NCBI GenBank assembly: GCA_964571815.1
Contig: CAZNDN010000110.1
Location: forward strand, 1 to 13,708
Source of the DNA: CAZNDN01 sp964571815
GTDB lineage: Bacteria; Fibrobacterota; Chitinivibrionia; Chitinivibrionales; WJKA01
Length of the DNA: 13,708 nt
Direction of reading: 5' to 3'
In this document: piece after piece, positions 1 through 6,145 of the stretch
Numbering within the stretch: position 1 is the stretch's first letter
Layout: the number at the start of each line of letters is the position of its first letter
The notes under the pieces: model-generated
The model's database searches: none
Told to the model about the DNA's origin: nothing
What the model saw: only the letters and a program-made list of their open reading frames with translations
Position numbers and translations under genes: made by a program

Positions 1-29
1 TATCATGTTTATCGCGCTGTGATTGTCAA
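1..29 (-). promoter_or_regulatory. Possible sigma70-type promoter reading off the left edge
   Basis: Read on the minus strand, positions 29-24 give a consensus -35 hexamer TTGACA. After an 18-nt spacer (23-6), positions 5-1 give TGATA, which would be the first five bases of a -10 hexamer whose last base lies outside the window. The surrounding stretch is locally AT-rich compared with the rest of this GC-rich locus. If real, it would drive a gene on the same strand just left of the window. It rests on sequence match alone and the -10 is cut by the edge. Confidence 0.25.
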
Positions 30-196
30 TACCAAATATAATGTCCGCACCCCACAAGGGGCAAAAGGTTCGGCTTCTTGCCCGGAGACGAAAAGATTGT
101 GCGGGTGGGGGAGAGGTTCACGGTCGTTTTCAAAGGAGACGGAACGCCCGCCGGCCCGGGGCGCCGGAATTCGAGAAATCCCCCAAGATGAAGTGC

Positions 197-212
197 CCGA
201 CAAAGATGTCGG
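197..212 (-). terminator. Small hairpin after the last channel gene, possible weak terminator
   Basis: A perfect 6-bp inverted repeat, CCGACA and TGTCGG around a 4-nt loop, lies 34 nt downstream of the stop codon of the channel gene at 247. On the transcribed minus strand it is not followed by a run of T, so it is not a canonical intrinsic terminator. A second GC-rich inverted repeat (CCGGC at 151-155, GCCGG at 163-167, 7-nt loop) follows further downstream and also lacks a T tract. They may be pause or transcript-end stabilising structures at the operon end. The rest of 1-246 shows no coding region I can support. Confidence 0.3.
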
Positions 213-246
213 TGGTTCCCCCTGTAACTCCCCATTCTCCCAATGA

Positions 247-1584
247 CTACAACGCCCCGCCATCGAGCTTCAACACACCACCCAACTGCTGAAGCTGCCG
301 GGAGGCGACCTTGCAGCGGAACAGGGCCGACTCCAGCCGGACTCGTGCATTGGTCACGGCAAGCTGGCTTTCCCGGAATTCCACCTCGGAGACAGAGCCC
401 AGCCGGAACTGCTCTTCACTCAACGCGAGCGATTCGCGGGCAAGCTCGGCCGCGTCGCGCTCGAAGAACACCCGGCGATAGGCGTTGTCCAGGACGGCCC
501 ACTGCTCGTAAATCAGGGCCCGGAGGCGGCGCTGCTCCTGCTCGTGGGACAACTCGGCGTTCTCGTGATCCAAAACCGCGTTGCGCGCCGAGGTCACGGT
601 GCGGAACCCGTTGAACAGGGGCACCGAGAGATTCAGACCGACACTCTTGCGCAGGTATTCATTGTCGCCCCACGTCTGCGAGAGCGATCCGTTTGCCGCA
701 AGAACCGGCCAGAATGCCGCGTTGGCAATGGCGCGCTGAGACTCGGCAATGTTGACCTGTATTCGCGCAATGGAGAGCCCGGCATTGTGCTTCCGCGCGC
801 TCTCGTACCACCAGGCGGCGTCGTGCTCGGGCGGCGCGACACTGGTATCGGGCTCCACCGCAATCGGCTCATCGGGCCGTCGCCCCAGCGCGGTATTCAG
901 CCCGTGAAGCGCCCTGGTTACATCCAGCTCCCGGGCGCTGACCGCCGAGGAATCGGTGTCGCGAAGCACTTTCAGACGGAGCAGCTCACGACTTCCGACG
1001 CGGCCGTATTCGTGCCGGGCGCGGCCCCGCTGAAGCCGCCGGCGGGAGACCTCCAACTGCTCCCGCGCGGCCTCCAGCAGCGATCGGGCGCTCTGCAGGT
1101 TGTAGTAGGCGGTGATCATGTCCACGACCGCCGATTCGATCTCGTGACGCCCCCGCACTTCGGCAAGTCGCGCCTGCTGCTCAACCTGCTCAAGCGCGTA
1201 GAACATCCTGAACCCGTCAAACAGCGTCCAGTTCAGGTTCGCTCCGGCACTCCACGTGGTCACCGTACCATCGGGAGACAGACCCGGCGTGCCGCCGCGG
1301 GTGGTCTCATACTCGGTGTTTGTCGTCGTTGCGGAGGCGCTCGCCGAGGCTGTCGGGAGGAGCGCGCCCGCTTTTTGCAGACGCGTGTTATCGGCCTTGC
1401 GAACATTGTTGCGGGCAATCCGTATCGCGAAGTTATTCTCCAGCCCCGTCCTGACCGCATCGGAGAGGCTCAGGGTGTCGGCGCGTCCCAGCGACGGCAA
1501 CGCTGTCAGCAGCGCAGCTCCCAGAAAAACCGGCGCGGCGCTGCGCGCGTTTCTGAGCCGGGCACGTCCGTGAGGATGGATCAT
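247..1584 (-). CDS. TolC-family outer-membrane efflux channel protein
   Basis: This is the outer-membrane channel of the left tripartite efflux system, 445 residues, a normal length for the TolC/OprM (OEP) family. Residues 1-35 look like a signal peptide: basic start, hydrophobic stretch VFLGAALLTALP and probable cleavage after GRA-35. There is no lipobox cysteine, so unlike OprM it is probably not a lipoprotein. The mature part shows the internal duplication of the family: each half has long alpha-helical, Gln/Glu/Arg-rich segments and a strand region with a related motif, LFDGFR near residue 121 and LFNGFR near 323. The ATG at 1584-1582 overlaps the TGA of the RND gene (ATGA) and is preceded by GGAG with a 5-nt spacer, so this start is preferred over an in-frame extension running back inside the pump gene. 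Translational coupling with the pump is likely. Substrate is unknown, since channels follow their pump. Confidence 0.95.
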   Translation of the reverse strand: MIHPHGRARLRNARSAAPVFLGAALLTALPSLGRADTLSLSDAVRTGLENNFAIRIARNNVRKADNTRLQKAGALLPTASASASATTTNTEYETTRGGTPGLSPDGTVTTWSAGANLNWTLFDGFRMFYALEQVEQQARLAEVRGRHEIESAVVDMITAYYNLQSARSLLEAAREQLEVSRRRLQRGRARHEYGRVGSRELLRLKVLRDTDSSAVSARELDVTRALHGLNTALGRRPDEPIAVEPDTSVAPPEHDAAWWYESARKHNAGLSIARIQVNIAESQRAIANAAFWPVLAANGSLSQTWGDNEYLRKSVGLNLSVPLFNGFRTVTSARNAVLDHENAELSHEQEQRRLRALIYEQWAVLDNAYRRVFFERDAAELARESLALSEEQFRLGSVSEVEFRESQLAVTNARVRLESALFRCKVASRQLQQLGGVLKLDGGAL

Positions 1585-4500
1585 ACTTGCTCCGCCTCTT
1601 TCTCGGCCCTGATCTCCCGGACCGCCGGCTCCACCGATTCCGGCGTGGCGTTCTTGTCCAGGAACCGGGCCCACGTCAGGCGGGCGCGGTTGAGCGCAAC
1701 GAACAGCACCGGCACCACGAACAGGATAAACACCGAGCCGAATGCCAGGCCGTAGGAGAGCGACACGGCCATGGGCTGCAGAAACCTCGCCTGACGGCTT
1801 CCCTCGAGCATAAGCGGCGCCATGCCCGCGATGGTGGTGACGGTGGTGAGGATGATCGGACGAAGGCGGGAGAGTCCGGCCGCATGCACCGCTTCCATCA
1901 CCGGCAGGCCGCTCTTGAGATTGCGGTTGATCCGGTCGATGAACACGATACTGTCGTTGATGACGATGCCCACCAGGGCAATGACCCCGAACGTGGAGAG
2001 ACGGCTGATCAGGAACCCGTGGAAGAGATGACCCCACACCGCGCCCATCAGGCCCAAAGGAATCATCAGGACGATAATGAGCATCTGCAGCGGCGAGCGA
2101 AACACCAGCACGAGGATCATCGCAACAGCCGCAAGCGCCGGGGGGAACGCGCGGCGAAGCGATCGATTGAAAACGGCGTCGTTGCGCTGCCCGCCTTCGA
2201 ACGACACATGCACACCCTCCACTCGGGACATCAATACCGGTATCGCGTTCCTCCGGATATCACCTATGATGCTTGCTACCGATGCCTCGGGGTCGACCAT
2301 GTCGGCTTCGACTCGAACCTCACGGCGCCCGTCAAGGTGCGCAATGACCACCCGGCCTCGTTGGATCGTGTAGTCGGCAAGGGTCGAAAGCGGACGTGCG
2401 GGACCGCCGGGGATACGGATATACATGTTCTCCAGTTTGCCCAGGGCCCCGCGGTCGGATTCGGTGTAGCGCACCCACACCCGGATCTCATCCTCCCCCC
2501 GCTGAAAACGCTGGACCTCCCGGCCGAAGAAGCCGCTTCTGATTTGACCGGCAATGTCCCGCATGGTCAGCCCGGCGGCGGCAGCGGCCGGTTTCAGCGA
2601 AAGCCTGACCTCGCGCCACCCCTCGATATCCGAATCCGTGATATCGCTCAGCGCCGCGTATTCCGAGAGGAGTTCCTTGAGAACCGATTTGGCTTTGTCA
2701 AGATTCTCCAGGTCGTTGCTCATGAGACTGATCGAAACGGGCTTGCCCCACCGCCCTCCCCCCAGGGAGAGCTTCTGCGCACCCGGAATCACCCCGATTC
2801 GCCGTCGAAGCCGGTTGGCCAGCTCAAAGGAGCGCATCTTGCGTACCTCGCCCTCCAGCAGCTCGATGTGCAGGTTGCCCGCATGCCCTCCGCGGTCGCC
2901 CGGGGCGTTGCCGCCGATTTCCCTGATGATGTCCAGCACCACGTCCCGCTTGTCGCGCCGCCGGCCCTTGATTTCGTCGTTCAGCGCCCACACCTGTTCT
3001 TCCACGGCCGCCAGGATCGAGTCGGTGACATGCTCTCGCGTTCCCGTGGTCATGGTCAGGTTCAGCGCGATATCGTCGCGGTCGATGAACGGCCGCGACG
3101 AGAACTCCACGATCCCGCCCCGGATCAGGCCGAGGCTGACCATGAAATACGCTACGGGTACGGCGACTACGATCCACCTGTTCTTCAACGACCATGCCAG
3201 GGCCGGCCCGTAGAGCCGATCGGTCAGGAACCGGTAGAAGCCGTCGAACGAGCGCCGCAACCGGCCCGACCGTGCGGCGGGATCGAGCCCCCTGGAATGG
3301 GCCAGGTGGGCCGGCAGGACAAGGAACGACTCGACCAGTGAGAAGATCAAGGCACCGATAACCACCAGGGCCAGTTGATAGATGATCTTGCCGAAGGTGC
3401 CGGCAAAGAAGAAGAACGGGATGAAAGCCAGAATCGTGGTGGAGACGGCGGTGAATACCGGCGCGATCACTTCGAAAAGCCCCTGCACCGCGGCTTTCAG
3501 CGGACTCAGGCCCTGCTCGTGCTTCTGGTAGATGCTCTCCGCCACGACAATCGCATCGTCGACAAGAATTCCAACAACAATGATCATGCCCATCAGCGAG
3601 ATCACGTTGATCGTGATACCCCACAGGTTTGCTATCACGAACATGCCGGCAAACGAGATCGGTATGCCCGCTGCCACCCAGAAGGAAAGCCGGCGGTTCA
3701 GAAAGACGCCGAGGGTCAGCAGAACGAGCGCGAAGCCGAACGCGCCGTTCTTGACAAGAAGCCCGATCCGTTCGCGCAGAGACACGGAGGCGTCACGGGT
3801 CACCGCAAGCGACAGCTCCGGGTGCCGGGCCTTGAACTCCTCGGCATGCTCGCTGACCCGCCGGGCGATGGCCAGGATGTCTTCCTCGATCGTCTTGTTC
3901 ACGTTGACGATCACGGCGCGCTTGCCGTTGTAGTACGTGGCGTCGGGCGAATCTTCCCACTGCTCCTCCACCCGCGCCACGTCGCCGATACGCAGCACCG
4001 TCCCCTCGGGAGAACCGCGAATTACGATCGACCGTATCTCGTGCGCATAATCGCGGCGGCCGTAGGCGCGAATCAACAGTTGCTCGCCGGCGGTCTTTAT
4101 CGAACCGCCCGACACGTCGACATTGGCGGCGGCAATGGCCGACGCAATCTCGTCGAACGTGAGGCCGGAGGCGCGAAGGTTGTCTTCGGAGACGGTTACC
4201 GCAATCTCCCGCGAAGGAATCCCTTCGATACTCACCTGGGAAATCTCGGGGAAGCGGAGCAGTTGGTCCCGAAGGTCCTCGGCGCGCTCTTTCAGCGCCC
4301 AGAGGTCCGTATCGCCGTAAAGGGCCAGCGACACGGCACGCGAACGAAATTTGGATATGAGCACCACCGGGCGCTCAGCCCCGGTCGGCCACGGAGAAAT
4401 CCGGTCCACCGCATTCTTGACGTCGTCGTACACCTCCTCAACATCGTACTTGTCCTGCACCTCGACCGTCACGGAGGCGTTGTTCTCCCGCGACTGGGAC

Positions 4501-4745
4501 GTGGTGCGATCGATACCGGCAATGCCCCTGAGGTTGTTCTCGATTTTCAGCACCAGCGCTTCTTCGATCTCCTCCGGGGAAGTGCCGGGGTAGGCGACGC
4601 TGATCGTGATCCGGTTGGTTTCGACTTCGGGAAAGAACGACGTCTTGATGCGGGTCAGCGAGATCCAGCCGGCCACGAGAATCGCGGCCATGAGCGTGTT
4701 GGCCCAGATCGGATAAGTGATAAAATAGCGGACAATGCGTTTCAT
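1581..4745 (-). CDS. RND efflux permease, HAE-1-like (left system)
   Basis: Inner-membrane proton-driven exporter of the AcrB/MexB superfamily, 1054 residues, full length. The layout is canonical: TM1 about 12-31, a large periplasmic loop to about 330, TM2-TM6 about 334-478, TM7 about 524-541, a second periplasmic loop to about 866, and TM8-TM12 about 869-1018, with a short hydrophilic C-terminus. TM4 carries GILVDDAIVVAES, with D396 and D397 matching the AcrB proton-relay pair D407/D408. In TM10 the AcrB lysine K940 is replaced: the motif is GIVINDSIVFID, with N930 at the lysine position and D931 after it. The ATG at 4745 begins MKRIVRYF, the usual RND N-terminus, and lies 13 nt after the adaptor stop. 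I see no good Shine-Dalgarno before it, so reinitiation after the adaptor is likely. The ORF can be extended upstream, but only across the adaptor gene in another frame. Drug or other amphiphile export is the family expectation; the substrate cannot be read from sequence. Confidence 0.96.
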   Translation of the reverse strand: MKRIVRYFITYPIWANTLMAAILVAGWISLTRIKTSFFPEVETNRITISVAYPGTSPEEIEEALVLKIENNLRGIAGIDRTTSQSRENNASVTVEVQDKYDVEEVYDDVKNAVDRISPWPTGAERPVVLISKFRSRAVSLALYGDTDLWALKERAEDLRDQLLRFPEISQVSIEGIPSREIAVTVSEDNLRASGLTFDEIASAIAAANVDVSGGSIKTAGEQLLIRAYGRRDYAHEIRSIVIRGSPEGTVLRIGDVARVEEQWEDSPDATYYNGKRAVIVNVNKTIEEDILAIARRVSEHAEEFKARHPELSLAVTRDASVSLRERIGLLVKNGAFGFALVLLTLGVFLNRRLSFWVAAGIPISFAGMFVIANLWGITINVISLMGMIIVVGILVDDAIVVAESIYQKHEQGLSPLKAAVQGLFEVIAPVFTAVSTTILAFIPFFFFAGTFGKIIYQLALVVIGALIFSLVESFLVLPAHLAHSRGLDPAARSGRLRRSFDGFYRFLTDRLYGPALAWSLKNRWIVVAVPVAYFMVSLGLIRGGIVEFSSRPFIDRDDIALNLTMTTGTREHVTDSILAAVEEQVWALNDEIKGRRRDKRDVVLDIIREIGGNAPGDRGGHAGNLHIELLEGEVRKMRSFELANRLRRRIGVIPGAQKLSLGGGRWGKPVSISLMSNDLENLDKAKSVLKELLSEYAALSDITDSDIEGWREVRLSLKPAAAAAGLTMRDIAGQIRSGFFGREVQRFQRGEDEIRVWVRYTESDRGALGKLENMYIRIPGGPARPLSTLADYTIQRGRVVIAHLDGRREVRVEADMVDPEASVASIIGDIRRNAIPVLMSRVEGVHVSFEGGQRNDAVFNRSLRRAFPPALAAVAMILVLVFRSPLQMLIIVLMIPLGLMGAVWGHLFHGFLISRLSTFGVIALVGIVINDSIVFIDRINRNLKSGLPVMEAVHAAGLSRLRPIILTTVTTIAGMAPLMLEGSRQARFLQPMAVSLSYGLAFGSVFILFVVPVLFVALNRARLTWARFLDKNATPESVEPAVREIRAEKEAEQV

Positions 4746-4758
4746 GATCGGAGCGTGG

Positions 4759-5970
4759 CTATGGTGCGTTTTTCTTCCCTGCTCCCCGTGCCCGGCGCCG
4801 GGACGCGTTGGGGTCGGGTCCGGATGCGGTATCATGCCCGGCCGGTCGATCGGGCGCGGCCAACTGTGCCGGCTGGACCCGCATGCCGATAACCGCATCC
4901 TGCACCGGCTCCACAATCACCACCGCGCCGTCATCGATACCGCCTGCAACATACACATCCTCGATACCCACGAAAGCCGGCTCGACCTTCTTTTCCCGCA
5001 GCCGCCCGTCCTCGATCACATACACAAACGTGTCGTTGTGAAGTGCCTTCCGCGGGAGGCGCAGTGCGTGCCCCAGCGTCCCGCCTTCAACAGCAACGGT
5101 AACATACGCTCCGCTGCGGAGTCCCTTGCCCCCGGCGTTGTCCACGCGAACGAACACCGGCACGGTCTGCATCCGCTCATCGAGCACTTCGCTCACACGG
5201 TCGACCACGCCTTCGATCGTTTCAGGGTTCTTGTCGGGTCGCACCCGGGCCGTAGCACCCTTCTTCACCAGGCGTGCCTGATCGGGCGTCAGGGCAAGCT
5301 CGACCTCCATGCGGTCGGTCCGTACGATTCGCCCTACCGGTACGCCCGCGCGGACCGTCGACGAAGGGAACACGGAGCCGTCCTCGACCGTCCCGGAGAA
5401 GGGCGCGCGGATCGTGTGCTTCTCCAGGGCAAGATGCCGGCTTTTCGCCGAATAGTAGAGCTTGAAAACCTGGAAGCGCGTCAGGAGAAGCTTCTCCCGT
5501 GTCGATGATGTCCGGGGAAGGGGAGGGATATGATCGGCGGCAAGGTGGTCGAAAAACAGGGCCCAGCGCTCGTAGGCGTCCGGAACGTCGATTTTCAGTT
5601 CGGGAAGTACCGAGCTCAGCGCGTTACGCAGGTCGCTGATCGTTCCGTGGAGGGTGAAGAGCGCCTCGCGGGGATCGATTTTCAGCAGGGTCGAGCCCCG
5701 GGAGAAAGAGATCCCCTTGCGCATCCTGAAGCCTTCGTCGAGTACCACTCCCGACACCTCGGGCGCCACATCGACCCGCTCGGTCGCCCGCACCCGCCCG
5801 CCGCTGGATATGACGGGGCGAAGTGAATCAAACGCCGCCGTGCGTGTCGTCACGGTCCGCACAAACGGCGGCGGCGTGCCTCGCTTCTGGTCCTTCTTCA
5901 GCGTAGACATGAAACTCATGACCGCAAATGCCGCGGCCACAATCACGACCGGCAGGACATATCGTTTCAT
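4759..5970 (-). CDS. RND periplasmic adaptor (membrane fusion protein), signal-anchored
   Basis: Adaptor linking the left RND pump to its TolC-like channel, 403 residues. Residues 4-22 form one hydrophobic segment (YVLPVVIVAAAFAVMSF) with no lipobox and no cysteine anywhere, so it is probably held in the inner membrane by an uncleaved anchor. The first barrel-sandwich (lipoyl) half lies near 55-98, with VDVAPEVSGVV, and the second near 188-216, with IRAPFSGTVEDG. Between them, about 100-185, is a short helical hairpin. A beta-barrel domain (about 220-295) and a membrane-proximal domain (about 300-365) follow. The last 35 or so residues are a Pro/Arg/Lys-rich hydrophilic tail. The start at ATG 5970 has AAGGAG (5987-5982) with an 11-nt spacer and begins a proper signal anchor; the upstream in-frame extension is not protein-like. 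It is first in its operon, 175 nt after the ATPase stop. Confidence 0.94.
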   Translation of the reverse strand: MKRYVLPVVIVAAAFAVMSFMSTLKKDQKRGTPPPFVRTVTTRTAAFDSLRPVISSGGRVRATERVDVAPEVSGVVLDEGFRMRKGISFSRGSTLLKIDPREALFTLHGTISDLRNALSSVLPELKIDVPDAYERWALFFDHLAADHIPPLPRTSSTREKLLLTRFQVFKLYYSAKSRHLALEKHTIRAPFSGTVEDGSVFPSSTVRAGVPVGRIVRTDRMEVELALTPDQARLVKKGATARVRPDKNPETIEGVVDRVSEVLDERMQTVPVFVRVDNAGGKGLRSGAYVTVAVEGGTLGHALRLPRKALHNDTFVYVIEDGRLREKKVEPAFVGIEDVYVAGGIDDGAVVIVEPVQDAVIGMRVQPAQLAAPDRPAGHDTASGPDPNASRRRARGAGKKNAP

Positions 5971-6145
5971 CGGCTGCAATGCTCCTTGCGCCTGGTTACC
6001 GGGGTCTTTCCCGCGCCGGAAGGGCTTGAAAATTACATCGGTCCCGCGTCGACCGGAGCGCTGCGGGACGGGGCAAAGAAGGTTAGACCCTCCGTGCGCG
6101 CGGTTCGTTACAGCAAGCTGTGAAGGGGAGCGGGAAGCCGCCGGG
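5971..6145 (-). other. 175-nt spacer between ATPase gene and left efflux operon
   Basis: No gene is seen here. It is the longest internal gap, so it is where a promoter for the left efflux operon and an end for the ATPase transcript would be expected. Near the ATPase stop there is an imperfect palindrome around ACAGCAAGCTGT (6110-6121) without a following T tract on the transcribed strand. In the middle, CGGTC (6039-6043) and GACCG (6051-6055) form a 5-bp inverted repeat with a 7-nt spacer, which could be a small hairpin or a dyad operator. I could not pick out a convincing -35/-10 pair. Read-through from the ATPase gene is therefore also possible. Confidence 0.4.

Noticed and set aside
37..42. 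Perfect TATAAT on the plus strand as a -10 box
   Set aside because: No acceptable -35 lies 16-18 nt upstream and no real plus-strand gene follows.
9..292. Small open frames on both strands in the left-end spacer
   Set aside because: All overlap each other, have no ribosome-binding site or recognisable sequence, and are typical of chance frames in GC-rich DNA.
544..1755. A 403-codon plus-strand open frame opposite the left channel gene
   Set aside because: It is antisense to a clear TolC-family gene, with no motifs and no supported start; a shadow frame.
1585..2037. N-terminal extension of the left channel gene to 596 residues
   Set aside because: The extra 151 residues lie out of frame inside the RND pump gene and look random, whereas the ATG at 1584 gives a signal peptide, a ribosome-binding site and an ATGA overlap.
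1587..4892. Long plus-strand open frames of 584 and 505 codons opposite the left RND pump
   Set aside because: The compositions are His/Arg/Asp-rich without domains, and they lie opposite a complete RND permease; they are shadow frames.
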